NCBI GenBank assembly: GCA_015680905.1
Contig: CM027382.1
Span: 682,001 to 746,000, forward strand
DNA length: 64,000 nucleotides
From: Coptis chinensis
Lineage: Eukaryota; Streptophyta; Magnoliopsida; Ranunculales; Ranunculaceae
Reading direction: 5' to 3'
Part shown: one piece after another, positions 1-14,887 of the stretch
Position numbering within the stretch: position 1 is the stretch's first letter
How the letters are laid out: each line of letters starts with the position of its first letter
The notes under the pieces: model-generated
Told to the model about the DNA's origin: nothing
What the model saw: only the letters and a program-made list of their open reading frames with translations
Database searches by the model: none
Translations under genes and position numbers: made by a program

Positions 1-229
1 AATCTTGTGGACCAAGCAACTTCCCTTGGCTTTCTCGAACAGACTTCAAGGCTTCATCTCTGTAGGAACTAGGAACAACGTCTCGTCTCCTGGCATGTCT
101 AGATCTTTATGCATCGAGATCGTGTACTCCACAAGAAACACAGTTAAGCTGATAGACTGAACCAAGAACTTTGAAGCTGATAGACTAGGAAGTAGGACTA
201 CTATCTCTACTTTTTTAGCTTTGAATGTA

Positions 230-410
230 GCATGGTCAGTGTACATCTTAAGTATGTTAGGCTTGAAGCCTGTACTTATTGTTGTCTTTGTGTACCTCCT
301 TTTAATGACCTAACTCTTAGGGAGGATTTGTAAGGTTTAACTTTTTGCAATTTAATAGGTGGGGGTCTGCCTTAACCCAGCTTAATCTTTCAAAAAAAAA
401 AAAAAAATTA
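230..410 (+). repeat. 3' end of a LINE-like non-LTR retrotransposon
   Basis: The stretch ends in the motif GGTGGGGGTCTGCC, a short linker and a run of about 15 A. The same terminal motif next to poly(A) occurs in reverse orientation inside the S-acyltransferase gene (29277-29385), and a diverged form occurs at 1690-1740. This fits the 3' ends of one plant LINE family or SINEs using the same tail. The 5' boundary is not visible and may lie before the window. Positions 1-229 contain no recognisable gene. Confidence 0.5.
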
Positions 411-746
411 TCAGTTCAAAGTTCAAACAGTCCAGATTTAAAAATTGACAAAGTTAGCGAAAATAAATCACAACGACATTTATACAAATGGGAGATGTAT
501 TCACCTACTAAAGTCTTGACATTAGAAAATTTATGATTCAATTTTGAAGGAGGAAAAATGAAGCCATCATCCTCATTTCACCTTGCACTAATACCATTAT
601 ATATTGCCATTGAATTGTACAATGAGTATTCGTGTATAGTTGCTAACATAGAGTAGGTTACTTCACTTACTCGTCAGATTAATATACTGCAAACAAAGAA
701 TCCAACTCCTTTGAGCTAATAAGCATTAAGCAAAGCATTCAAAAAA

Positions 747-1740
747 TTGCACCTACTGTGCCATTTTTTGCAACTTCCTCGAGAATTAAGTCCGTCTAAT
801 GGTCTACTGTCCACGGTCAACACTAAGCCGGTGTACAAGAGCAGAAATAAACCATTTCATAAAGCAGGGAATCTTGGTACTGCTCTTACAGATCATCCAT
901 CAATTTGTACTCAGGAAATTAATCGTGGAGACGGGGATCGTGAGGTGACTCCAATTGTCGTAGCAGATAAGCAACAACATGTGGAGGTACAAGTTCAACA
1001 GCATGAGAATGAGCCACCTCAGCCACCTCATCAAGATGTTGCTCTTGTACAAATGAATTCTGAAATTTGTAGTGTAGACTTGGATGTTATGGTTCAAGTG
1101 GATTATGCTACAGTACATGTGGATGCTGTTGTAGGTACAAATGATTCCTATAACCTCTTGATTAGTGAGCGGTCTTGTGCTCCCATGGAACAGCAAACGA
1201 GATATAAAGCACAATCTATCTCTCCACCTAGTACAAGGTCGAGAGTACATAGAGAAACTCGAGCTGATGAGGAATGGACTAGGGTAAAGTCAATAGAACT
1301 AACAAGAAACCCTCTCCTTGTGTGGTCAGGGGGCGTTTAGCTGGTGAAATTAGTCCTACCTTAGCTATGATTAAGCAAGTTTCCAAAGTAAGATATAAAG
1401 GTAAAAACTTTGATGGATATATCAAAAAAAATTCGAATGATACTCTTGGTCTAACATACGGTGAATATCACCTAAGGAATTATCACCCGGTCTCAAGGGA
1501 TAAATTTCTGTTTGGGCAGCAGACATTAGATGTTTTTATGTTATTAAGTCTTTGTGTATGTACCCAAGTGGATTATTTTCATGAGTTTCTCATGATTGTA
1601 AGGCTTCAAGCTTATTATTATTGTAGTCATGATTCTCCCTCTAATGATCATACTCTTGGGGAGATACGTAACTCTTTGAAGTTTCATCAACAGTTAGGGG
1701 TCTGTCTCAACCCCATAACCATTATTTTTTAAAAAAAAAT
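747..1740 (+). repeat. Probable degraded LINE remnant (ORF1-like end joined to a 3' end)
   Basis: An open frame at 747-1340 encodes a hydrophilic Q/E/P-rich protein ending in an acidic-Trp stretch (DEEWTRVKS). This resembles the linker and C-terminus of plant LINE ORF1 proteins, but no zinc knuckle is seen. About 350 bp later the sequence ends in a GGGGTCTGTCTCAACCCC motif and an A-rich tail, resembling the LINE 3' end at 230-410. No reverse transcriptase is present, so the copy would be internally deleted. The call rests on layout and a weak resemblance only. Confidence 0.35.
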
Positions 1741-2493
1741 ACTGGATTTGTGTCCAACAATAGGTTTAGGCATCCAACTGACTTCAAACTTTTAAGTAAA
1801 AAAACACCATCGGCCGGACTATATATTGGAACCTATAGGATTGAGCACAAATATATCCTGCCTTGGTAGATTAAATTGCAGAGAAAGACATAAAGGGTGC
1901 GAAAATTTCGTGATGCAATCATGGATTGACCTTTAGATACTTGGGTAAAGCTCCCAACTTGGCCGCTTTAGAAATGGCCATTGAAGAAGGCCATGGAATG
2001 GCCATTAAAATCTTACACGGGCCATTCTTAAAAACTGTTTCTTCTTCTTGTGGAGTTTACCTGAATGTGAGGGAAAACATCCATCGTAACCGAAGTTTAG
2101 TTTTAAGCAACCCATAATTAAACGACGGGCAGAAGAAACTGAAAATCACCTTTCTATGTTAAATTTCCATTCTTGCTGAAGGGGGGATATATGCCTACAA
2201 AATAAGAGACTTATCCTCTGGTTATAAAATTACAAAACCAATTGGCTATAATTTACATTCCTTCCATCGACCCGCTCTACTATACATCAACCCATGCTAC
2301 CATCATTCTTCTCCACTCATCCTCGTGTTAGGCCCATATAAAACCACCATGGAATAACCGCACAATCCTGGCCCTTGAACTCATCAATCCACACTCTGAC
2401 ATCATGTCCTGGTCAAAAAAATGAACTGCACCTAGGTGCTCATTGTGCGGATTTTTCCCAAAATTAAGTCAAAACTTGGGTGGGGGATCTAAA
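1741..2493. other. Intergenic; includes the likely PIE1 3' UTR
   Basis: No gene is recognised. The segment nearest 2493 should be the 3' UTR of PIE1, which ends its coding sequence at 2494 on the minus strand. Short open frames here show no family resemblance. Confidence 0.5.
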
Positions 2494-5400
2494 TCATCCA
2501 ATGTCAGTAAAATCTGGCAGTATTGTACAATCTTCAAGACCACAAATGAAGTCGGGGTCATAATGATGAGGAACTGCTTCAAAAATATCCATATCCGGCA
2601 TAAAGCCTTCACTCATCCTCTCGTGGTGCTTGCTGCTGCCCTTGTCATCAGTACCACCAAGTACAAGTCCGTTGAGAAGCGAGCGATCAAATTTGACGAT
2701 TGCATCAGTTGGACCCAGTTGTTTTGGTGATGGAAATGTTAATTTACAGATTGGGTGTTGTTCCTCACTAGGCTGTGTGCCAATCCTCAGAAGCTTGATT
2801 TTGGAAGACTTTACTGGATCTGACATAGGGGCCTTGTTTTTCCCTAACGATTGCTGCTTGGATACAGATCGAGATCTTATAAAATCACCCGATGAAAAAG
2901 CTGATGAAGCCCAATCCAGACTTTGGCCATCAAAACAAGCATTAGAAGCCACCCTGGGAGTTAAATAGTGTAATTACTAATTAGAGACAAAGATGAAAAT
3001 TAAGCAATGCAAACAGCAAGTGGGCTTTTGAAGGCACTTGCACCTCAACTTCAAACATGGTAACCCTTTTTCTAGAAAGTAAAAATGTATTTACGCATTT
3101 CTGATGGTTAGTTACTTTGTAGATAATATCAAACTTAATGCCAATCGAGATAAAATTATCCGGTGAAAAGCTAAATAACATTCAACAAACAAAACTAAGC
3201 TGATTGGCCCAGGAAATAAATAAGCTTAATATTCCTGAAATTTATGATATGGAGTTGCAAATTTGAGGAACAAAACCAATGTCAAAGATAATGCAGTATG
3301 AAAAAGAACTATCCGTTTTGTTAGCACAAACCATAAACACTTATCTTCTTTGAGGAGAGACAAGAAAACAGAAGCGAGGGGAGAGATGGCAATTTTCAAT
3401 ACGATATATATGAAAGATGAAACATAAACAACTAGTCAGTATGAGCTATATCACTAATTGTACTTTTGGATAAAATACAAGTTTATTTAAAATTAAAAGT
3501 TACTCGGTTCAGCCCTATATAATCAAAATCCAATTCACCCGGAAGGACACAATATACCTAGTCTAACTCAAGATAAAAGTAAATAGATAAGTAGCATCAA
3601 TAAAATGGAAAATTATGGCATTGAGGATAGTAGAATTCAGCATACTCAAGTTATGGCAACTGACTCTTAACAAGATACCCACCAAAGTTAAAACTTGAAT
3701 ATAACGTAATTTAAAAGATAAGAACAGAAGAAGATAAAAGAACAAAGCATACAGACGATTTGTAATAAGTTGTAGTAGTATCAACAGCAGTAGTTTCTAA
3801 CATGGTTAAATACCTGAAACGGTTCTCAGCAGCATTCCAAGAAGAGTCCAGAAGCAGTACTCCCCCATTTGAATTGGTTGGTAGGGGTGGATCTGAGCCA
3901 AAAATTGACAGGTTGACGGTGGATGGCAAAGGAGTTCCAAAATCTTCTTTGTCGGCCAGCAATTCCAGTGTAACCTCCAACTTATCAACTTCAGTCAAAG
4001 CTTCCTTTGTATTTTGTCTAGGCGGAAATACTGCATCTTGTTCCTTGGTGTTAACATCACGTAGAGCAGCAGAAACTAACTTGCTGCTTTGACCTGAAAC
4101 TGCAAAATTGAATTTTCGTGGTGGCTGAATGGATTTCCTAAAATAGTTGTTCTGCAGAGAAGATGACACGCTCTGCCAGCGGTCTACTCGGGACCTTGCT
4201 CTCCAAACTGAAGACATTACAGCAGTGAAATGTTTCTGAAGTAGTAGCTCATTATCTGGTAGCTCACTGGCCACATCTAATAAGGTCCGAACACTATCCT
4301 GTAAGGAAGAATGATTGCCCGCAGTAAATCACCTCTTCCCTGAGTAAGAAGCAATATAAGTTTTTATTTTCTTCATTAAATGCAGATCTTAATGAAGCAA
4401 CAAATTTTCTCATACTTATTAAGAAACAAAAATTTAATCTGTAAATGCAGATTGTTTATTAAAGGCAGATTTTAAAAAGAAGTGAAGTCAAAACACACAA
4501 AAAACTCTATTGTGGTTCAGTGAAATCAAAATCAAATGTAAAATATGAAATTTCTACTAATTTATCTTTAAAGAGAGGTAAAATGAATGCATCTAGCATT
4601 ACCTCTGTGACTTTGAAGATAGCCTTTCCTGGGCCAGCGTTGCCGGCCTTCTCATTATTTGGGTTTTCAACTGTAGATAAAACATATCTTTGAAAAAGCT
4701 CCCTGAACCTCTCACAACAATGGACAGGGTGGTGAAACCTTCCACGGTAAAAACCACCAGCAGTCATCCCATAAAGTATGTCACTCACTAAACTCCAATT
4801 TGAACCATACTCATGCACAACAGCACAAAGTATCACATCCTCCTGCGACATCCAGGAATCAGGTGATGCATTACAATCTCTTGACCAAATATTTCCTTTC
4901 TTTTTAAGCTTTTCTGGTTTGATCACCAGAATCCGCTTTACCGGCATGACAGTGATGTATACTTTGCCTCCCATCTTGCTCCGGTTAACTGGCTTGTGAT
5001 CAACATCAGTGACCACATAGTCACCTTCTTTCGATCCATGCTGGTTGTCCATGTTGGAGTACAAACCGAAATAACTGCTTTTACCTTTCTTGGTTCTTTT
5101 GGAGTTTTTCCCGTGAAGTTTTTCTTCGTGAACCTTCTTTCGTTTTTTCTGAACAGGTGAATGTGATAAAACTGAGTCTGAATAGTCAGCCATCTCAGAG
5201 TACATATCATCATAGTCAATGGACATGGTCTCTGATGGCGGATCCTCATGTGCTGCTCTTCGTTCGAATGCTAGACCTCCTTTCTTCAGAGACTTGAACT
5301 TTGTTTTCTTGGCTTTCTTTTTTGATTTCGGTTTACGCTCTGTTAGTATCTCCTTCCTGCTTTAAAAGAACAGACTAGTTAGTTTCTGTTTGAATTTTAA

Positions 5401-8400
5401 AGAGGCAAAAACTACTTATCTAGCATTCTTCTTCCTTCATCACAGGATCATTGCCTGGAGATAGGAAAGCTGAAGATTTCAATTAGTCCCTCTAATTATT
5501 TTCCAAACGTTAATTTCAACTACCACTAGAAAAGCATAACATAACCTGTGCTATTTTGAATCAAGCACCACTTACGTTACTGAACTTATAAACTTCACCC
5601 AAACTAACCAAATCACTAAAATAAGGACTGTGGTAGAAACATTGAGACTTGAAATAAGTCATTCAAGATCTTAAAGGAAACAGTAGGCTCTTTCTCAATG
5701 AGAATCTTTATTTTCTCGAAGAAATGGTAACTTCTTTATTTGATTGAGTAAGAAAATAAGGAATCTGAGCTGAATCATGAATCATCAGATAATATAAATA
5801 CAAAACCTCTTAAATTTTTTTTTATTATGTATCAAGGTCTCCAAATATACCAAACAAATGCGAAAATCCTTTCGATTTCCAACCAAAACTTCATAACAAT
5901 GAAATTTCGTATTAGGGACTTTATTTTCTTACCTTGCAGACTCAGAGTTTCCTTCTGCTGCCTCTTCAGCCTCTCTCGCTTCATATTCTAGATCCTCTAA
6001 CAACTGTGAAACATCATATACAATAAACATATAAAGTAGTCCTAAATATCAGTAAAACCCATAAATAACATCATATCACAAACCTGACGCTGTGCCAACG
6101 CCTCAACTTCATCCTTATATGCCTTAGTAGCAAATTCAGCATCCCATCCTGGAATCACCCACCATTATTTCATAAGTTTCAAAACTAACAGATAAATCCC
6201 AATACAAATATTCAACCACTGGATCAACATTTCAAATATGTTTGGTTATGTCAGCAACGAATGTACTACATCAGACAGTATACACTGCATGAGTGCATGA
6301 CCACTAACAAACTCCTAATATAAAGTGCAACAGTGTCTCTTAACAATTACTTATGAGTGAATCGCAGAAGATAGAAACATATAAGTATAGTATGTACTCT
6401 CTCTCACACACACGTTCTTACTTTAATACAAAATTGAGTATGAAAACGAAAATTAGATGAATATTAACCCACTAATACTCCCAAGGAATATTGATGTTTC
6501 CATATTCTAAAATTACTTTTTCTCATCTTGACATTTCAATGTTTCCACGTTCTAAATGTACTTTTTCTCATTATAAGTAGACGGTACTTACGCTCATATA
6601 CCAAAGGTTCCTCGTCATCGTCGATATCAGCTTCCATATCTTCCTTGAACTTCTCAATGCGGTCCAACTCCCACTCTCTCTCCTCAAAGCTAATTTGAGA
6701 ATCTATAGCTGATCTGTCAATTACAGGGTCCCACAAATCCAGAAAACGCATCGCATATCGATCAATAGGCCGAAGCTGATAATCAAAGGAGGAACTAGCT
6801 TGTCCTGCTGCTGCTGCAGCTGCTGCCAACTGCTTGACATCAGCTAGCATGTCACAATCATCTTCTTTAGATAAAGTGAGAGTCTTCCCTCCATTTTGAT
6901 CACTTCCATTCAAACTGGTCCCAACATCTTTATCCACAACAGTAATCCAGCCACTCTGATCACCAGAGATCTTCTCATCAAACTTCATATCATCTTCATT
7001 TCCAAACTCGTCATCTTCCAATCTCACAATTGCCTCATCTGTGAATTCCTGGTTGTCCACAGCCTCTTCTTGTTCAACTTTTTTCAAAGCCATATAATCT
7101 GCTTCATCCTCTGCATGCTTCAAAGCAGCTTCTACATCTGCATTCGATAGGAGAATATCCGCCCCATGGCCAGGGTTCTTCTCCTTCTGCACACTCTTGG
7201 CTGATATTTCTTTGTGACCTGAGAATAATTCCATTGGGTCAAGTTTTTTAAAGAAATCAGTATTGTAATCTCCGCTCTGTATAACCAAATCATCAAGTGT
7301 CCGCTTCTGGTTGGCTTTCTTTAATATGTTCTCTTCAATGGTGCTTTCACTGATTAGGCGATATATATGCACTTCACGTGTTTGACCAATACGATGGCAC
7401 CGATCCTGAGCTTGTTGGTCCATAGCAGGATTCCAGTCACTGTCGTAGAAGATAACAGTATCTGCCCCAACTAAGTTGATCCCAACACCTCCACTACGAG
7501 TAGACAAAATGAAAAGAAAGATTTTTGGGTTCGTGTTAAACCGCTGCATTAAAGTCTGTCTCTCTTCCGGCTGAGTAGATCCATCTAAACGCATGTACGT
7601 ATATCCATACAAATTAATGAAGGCCTCCAAGAGATCAAGCATCTTTGTCATTTGTGTGAATATTAAAGCGCGGTGGCCTTCAGATTTCAACCTTCTAAGC
7701 AAAACTGCAAGCTCCTGAAGCTTACCACAGTCAAACTGTATGAGCCGCCTGTCAGGGAAATATACTTGCCGACGTACAATGGCAGGTCTAACTGGTGACA
7801 GAAGGGGTCCAACGATTTCTGTACATTTAGTCTTATAAGATGGGTGAAGAAACACTGGGGCTTCAGTTTTACTGCACCAACATGCAGGTGATGGAGCCCG
7901 TGCTGCTGGGATTGCGAACATGAAACATTCAACCAGCTTAATAATCCTGTTAAACCTTTCAACAGGTGAGAGTACGATATCTGCCAGCTTTGAAGAGAAA
8001 TTCATGTAGCATGAAGGGTTACTCTTTTGACAATGGATATCGAAAATTGGATGCTTTATTGTAGCAACTTCTATCAGATTAGTCCCATACATGGGTTTCT
8101 TTTTCTGCATTGCAAGGAATTCCACCATGCAATGGATGCTGCTCTTGTTTTTGCTTCTTTTCTTCTTTTTCGTCCCCAAAGGGCTTTCTGAATCTCTTCA
8201 ATATACCAGATCCATGTGTTCTTTTCCTGTGATCAAACGGACTCAGTCGAGGTCCAACTCTTACTACATTTTCTAGGCTGGCGCGTTCCTTAATTGAACT
8301 CGATGGTGTGCTAATTATTTGCACTTCATCACTCTCCCAAGAAGACATGCTGAACTCAAGATGAGTAAACAGAAACCCCAAACTGCTGAGATCAACTGTA

Positions 8401-11400
8401 GATAACGGACCAGAAAATAGCATGTTGCAAATGGAAGAACTCAACTGCATATCAATGCCACCCATGTCGAATGAACTAATAATCGGACGACCCTCAAATA
8501 GGTCTGGGTGGTTACAAACTTTACGAAGTTGCATAATAACACTTATCATCCCAAAGAAATTGGTACTTGCCAGAGTCGCCTGCGTCTCAGAACTGGCGAT
8601 AAAATCTTCATACAAATTCCGCTGCCTCCTTGAAAGTCTGCAGTAAATTACATGTTCAAATTTCCCTGGAAGTTGTTTCTCTACATCCCTTTTTAACCTT
8701 CGAAGTATGAATGGACGGAGAACATTATGCAAACGATCAATAACTTCTTTGTTTACACTCTCTTGTCCTTCTACCATGACTGAAATAGGATTACTGAACC
8801 AATCCTTAAACTCTTGGTGTGATTGAAAAATATGAGGCATCAAGAAATGCATAAGAGACCAGAGTTCCATGAGGTCATTCTGCAGAGGTGTACCTGTCAG
8901 TAGGATACGCCTTTTTGAATTGAAATTCAAAAGAGTTTGCCATCTCTGTGATTTCCAATTCTTTATAAGATGAGCTTCATCAAGAATCAAGTACTTCCAC
9001 TTTTTCCGCTTAAAAGCTTTCGAGTCCTGTATAACAAGTCTGTAAGTTGTTATGCACACATGGAAAAAGTTTGGCTTCATCCAACCTTGTCTCTTGAACT
9101 TGCGTTCTTTGGCACTTCCAAAATAAGTCAGAATTTTAAAAGCTGGACACCATTTAAGAAACTCAGTCTCCCAATTAAGCATGACACTGGTTGGTACAAC
9201 AATGAGATGAGGGCCCCATATTCCCTTTTCACAAGCGAGGTGTGCCAGGAGAGAGATGGTCATAATCGTCTTCCCAAGGCCCATTTCATCAGCTAAAATC
9301 CCATTCAGTCTCTTCTCATACATAGTCACAAGCCAATCCAAGCCAATATGTTGATACTCACGAAGACAGTGCTTAAGAAGGAAAGGGGACGCTGTACGAA
9401 CTTTCATGGTTGAGAAAGTGTTTCCTGTTGGCTGCGCTGATCTAGCTGCAGCAGCCGCATCGGCAATTCTATCTTCACTCTCTTTACCTTCATCAGATTT
9501 CATCTCATGTTCTACTTCATCCATTTTTGCATCTGGCTCGGAAATTTGCTTGAACTCACCAGGTCCATCCTGTTCGGCTACAACTTCAGGGATAGGAGAA
9601 ACCTGTCTTTCCCGCATTGCTTGAGGATCCATCAAATCCTCTGAACTGGTTGATGTATATCCAGGTTCTTCGTCAGCATCCTCATCAGAGTTAAAGTCCT
9701 GACAAACAGAGGTCAATCATAGATGAAAATCACAGTTGCAATTTATTATGCAAAATTGCAGTGTTCTTTCTTACAACCTACCTTTTTATACCTGGCAAGC
9801 AGTTCTTCTACAGATATTTCACTCTCTTTTTGCAATAGTTCAATCTGCAAAGTAGCAGCTTCTATCGGATGAGCTAAAGGGACAAATAAGAGAACTGACT
9901 GCAAACGAGACAGATAGCAAAACTTTGGTTGTAACCAAATCCTACAATCTCTTTACCTCATTTAAGGGGTTGTTTTCTTCTGTCTTTGCCAACTCTTCCT
10001 CCTCTGACATGGTTGTTTCATCATCCTTATTCAAATTCAGATTAGAGAGAACACAGATATCAGATCACATAACCACACAACCCTTAATTCAACGTAAAAG
10101 AAAAATTACCATATTTAAATACTAGTCACTGTAAATATATCTCAATATACTATACACTGGGGAATAAATAAGCGACAGCCTACACACATCAAATGTTACA
10201 TGCCTAAATTTCTACTCGTAAGACAAATACACTTATTTTGCGTTGGACAGTTGATCAGCATTACATAGACAGAAAAAAGAACTGTTTTCACGCAAAAATA
10301 AATAAATAATGGTCAATTCAAACTGATAAGCATACTCCAAGCATTTCCCACAGTTTCCATACATGCAAACATACATAAAATCCAGATGCATGTTACCAAT
10401 GTTTGTTTTTTTTATCGGTAAATAGATATTTCATTGATATAAACATATAAAATACATAGAAATAGTAGGATGAGGTATCCTTACAACGAAAACAGCTGAA
10501 AGAAAGAACAACATCAGATGGACACAAGAAACAGAACACAACGTTCTCAAGTCAGAATGTCTTCCCATCTACACACAAAGTGCTCAAAGGAATGTTACTA
10601 ATTTCCTTATGAACTTTGGCCCAGAAGAATAAGAGGCCTTTAATTGACATGATTACTTCCTCCAAAGAAGCCACAAAACCGCAAAAGGAATCATACTCCA
10701 TGTTACCAATGTAAACTATGGGGTTTGGTTGGAACAATAATCAGCCTATTGTAGAGAGGGAACATGAAATTGATCATGTAGACTAACTGAATGTATCGCT
10801 ATTGATTCATATTTGCTAGCGTTTGGGTAGAAAATCAGTATCTCTAGTTGAACATTCAAAACATAGTTAGTTGGGAGCTTTTACTTGGGTCGTCATAGGG
10901 CATATTTGCATTTAAGTTCTTTAAAACGGGCATTAGGACTTGGGAGGCGTCTGGTCCTCCAGAGTATAACTAGTCGCACCCTATTAATGATTTTCTCTCA
11001 CACATTTGTATCCCATTCATCCTAATCAAAAACAAAAAAATAAAATAAAATGTAGACACTGAGATTTATCCAAATCCACTGACAGCGAAGGAAAAAGTAA
11101 ATGAGTGTTTGGCAGAGCCACAGGAGGGGAAGAAAAAACAAAGGAACGCAGTGAAACAAGTGCACATAACATCACTCCAAGAGATGTGATAAGTGAAAAG
11201 TTTGAATTTCCCATATTTGTGCTCATAGCAGAGTCTCCTGAGATTCTTCTAAGTTCTAACACATTACAATTTTGTGAGGTCCAGCAATTCAAAATATTGA
11301 AATGCAGAGTCAAAATGTTATTTGAATGAAGCGTTCTCCCCTTAAAAGTTAGAGCTGGAGTTACACAGCAAAGGAACAGATATACTCTCTCAGCCTTCTT

Positions 11401-14400
11401 GCAGGGAAATTGAATCCCTTTAACATTTCAATTACAACAAAATATTGCATGCAATGTTATCAAAACTTACCACAAGAAAAACGAACTATAAGAAGGGAAT
11501 GAATCAACCAGAGTAAGAAAGATAAAGCTATAGCATTTTAATGATTTATACCTTTTCTTCGTCAGCTGCAAGAATATAATCCCCATCCTCCTGTAAAAGT
11601 GAAACAGTAAATACAGAGCAAACTATCAAAAGGATGCTGATAAGCTACGAAATGACATGGAGACTGACCCTTTTACTGTATACACATATATAAGTGGACA
11701 CGTGTTGGTATGGCATAAACAGATGTAAGAACATGTCCTACTATTATGCATCCTTAACAACACTAATTTCTGGCCAACACAGTCTACGACCAAGCCAATA
11801 GTAGACTGAAAATCTGAATATTATTCATGTAACTAGTAGCATTTTTCCACCAAACCCAAGTAGGAAAACAGCATAAATAGGAAGGAGATAATTATTTCCA
11901 CCAAGATACAACCAATTATATCAGCACCATGAGGCCCACTTTGGATTAAGGCATGTGCAACACTTGAAGCAAGGCTCTTCTCCATCAAAAGGCTACACAT
12001 CAATCAAAGAGACAGATGTACACAGGGAACGCAAACTTCCTCAAGGCAAATCCTCAGTCATAATATGCTATGATGATTTTCTCTCTTTTTCTTTTACCTT
12101 AAGTGTAGCTTTATTTGTTTTCTAATGATTGATTAAACGATTTCACTAATGTGGAAATTCAGGTGCAAGTAACCCATATATATTTTTTAGCAAGTCACTA
12201 AGGGAGGTATGAATACAAAAAATTGTCATAGCATAGGAGTCCATGAGAGTAATTCAACACATCAACAGCTTCGAAGAGTCTGTTTAAAAACCTTAACAAA
12301 ATATGGAGCCGTGCAGAGAACCCAATGATCTCATCTAATTCTCTTGTTGAATCTATGTAATTCAGAAAATTTGTAATCTGCAACCCACTTTTGACTATAT
12401 GGTAAAGCTATCCATCAGCACAACCCTAGCTTGCTCTTTTTAAATGAAAAAATAGTTCATGTGAGACCAAAACACGGAGATGAAAAGTGTTGGAAATATC
12501 TCCTTAAGTAAAGCTGCACTAACCAGTTACAGACACACAGCAAAAGTCATTCATGACATATCAAAACCAAGTTAAAAAATTGAAATATTAGGGGGGGTAA
12601 TCACCTGCTCATCACTACAAGATACCAGAAGTTGCTTCTCTAATTTTTCACAACCTTTCAACTGATTTTTAGATTGACTTGTATCAACTTCAACCTTATC
12701 GGTCTCCAAAAGGGAGATCTCACCATTACTTACTCCCTACAGTGAAAAAAGATATTCAGCCTTCTTTCCTATATAGAATCTTCTGCAATAAATCATGAAA
12801 AGTCACAAACTTACAGAATGATGACCGATTATGCATGAATTGCTAGTGTCAGTCTCGCCTCCACCAAAACAATGGTTTCCCTTGCCTGAAAAAGAATAGT
12901 GTACAATATTAAACAGTAAAATTACTCGTTTTGTAAGTTTATCAAATCCCGGTATTTGTGAAAATCAGATAGTTTCTCAATGGAGAACAATAGCTATAGT
13001 CTCTAACTCTTACCAAGATTTTCTTCAACTTGGATCGGTTCAGCTACATTTTCACCGTTTAATGGACTTTCTTCCATGCTAACTGAAAAAAAAAATCATT
13101 GATCACAGTTCACATCGTTGTTATCAAACTAATCACCATAACAATGGTGAACAATTGGCTTGAAATAACTGTGAAAACCCAATTAAAACATGGATACCTT
13201 TATCTGAATTGTAACGCTTGAGCAACTCCTCAAGTGGAATATCTATTTCATTGTGCAAAGCTTCCAATTCTTCTTGCCTCTCATCTGCAGTGATAAGAGC
13301 CTCATCTTCCTCAATAGTATGCTCATCGTCTTCCTGCAACAGAGTAGGATACTTGGGATTGCTTTGATGTCTCAACAAAGAAGAATTTTTCCAAGCCTAC
13401 ACTATTCTTTTTGTTTCACCACAAAGAAATATGTAGTACATAAGAAAATAAATATATATTTTTTTTAAAATAAGTAAATAGATTTCTTCTTCGAAAAAGG
13501 ATTCAAAAAGTTTATGCACGTTCCATGATATTGCTTCCATGTCTAAACCATGTTTGGTGTCTGCCTCAATTTGAAAATCTAAAAAGAGTTTACAAAAACG
13601 AATTTAGTGAAGTTATAAAAGTCTTTGTTGATCGCATTGAGTTCTGATTCCTACATTAATTCATAAGTTCGCATAGAAAACATCACATTAATCGATATAG
13701 AAGATCACAAGATGCAAAAGTAACCATATATTGCATATTTGTAATTTGTAAGATATTCTATCCAGTAACAAAATGGGATTTAGCAGCTCCTATACATAGC
13801 ATTGAACATGAAAGGACTCAAAAGGATTTCTTCCAAATTGAAAATAGCCCTGTTATATGTTTTCGTTTCCAAAAAAATTAAATGAAATATATAAAATTTT
13901 ATGTATGCAATAAGCAGATACCTAGTTCCCCTTTGGTTCCCCGTGATTAATGAGTACCAAAACTCCAAAAGCATTTATATCTTCGGGAAATCTTTTCAAT
14001 CATTCCTTAATATGTCAACAATGTTTCTTAAAAAGTTCCTACTATCTATAACATAAGGTCCACGCTAATGATAATTGAGAACAACCTCTAAAATAATGAT
14101 GTTAAGTCAAGTGCCTTAAAACTCTAGTGTTGTACTAACTCCCAATCTGCAAATAAAAGTGCAATAGAGCAAGTACCGTGGAAAGCACTTACCCTATAGT
14201 ATCAATAAACACCTATAAACTTTATAATTGACTAATAATGATCCACTTTTCCTCATTACTCATAAATAAGACTCATTCAACTACCTAATCCAGATAGCGG
14301 ATAGCTAAAAATATTAAAAGGAAAAAACCAAATAAAAATGTTATAGGCATAATTTCATAAAGTTAAATAAAAATGTTAGGGACAGAATCAATGTACAACA

Positions 14401-14813
14401 CTTTTTATACAACAGTTTATACAATGGCCTCCATCTTACTCTACAAATTTACTTACGACTTGATTTTTTATTGAATGTCATCTTCCCACCATGGAAAACA
14501 TCCCTATAAAAAATGGACTCATTTGAAAATTTCTAAAGAAGCCAAAAGAGGGTTGCAAAGTTTTAAATCCTGGACGTTAAAACAAACTCACATTTTCAAA
14601 TCAACTTTTGAAAGGGGTAGAGATTTTGAAATGATCTGAAATTTTGTGGATATGATTTTTATAGTGGTAAGATCAAAACCACAAAGTATTAGCCCTTAGT
14701 TCAACTCTAGGAAGCACGGATACGGATACGCGACACGGATACGACACGACACGGATACGCGGACACGACATTTTTCAAAAATATAGGATACGGATACGTC
14801 ATGGATACGTTTG

Positions 14814-14887
<74 letters not shown>

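Noticed and set aside
1926-2117. Plus-strand 63-codon ORF downstream of PIE1
   Set aside because: Too short, with no recognised domain, and located where the PIE1 3' UTR is expected.
2443-2968. Plus-strand ORFs opposite the last PIE1 exon
   Set aside because: They are antisense shadows of the PIE1 C-terminal coding sequence.
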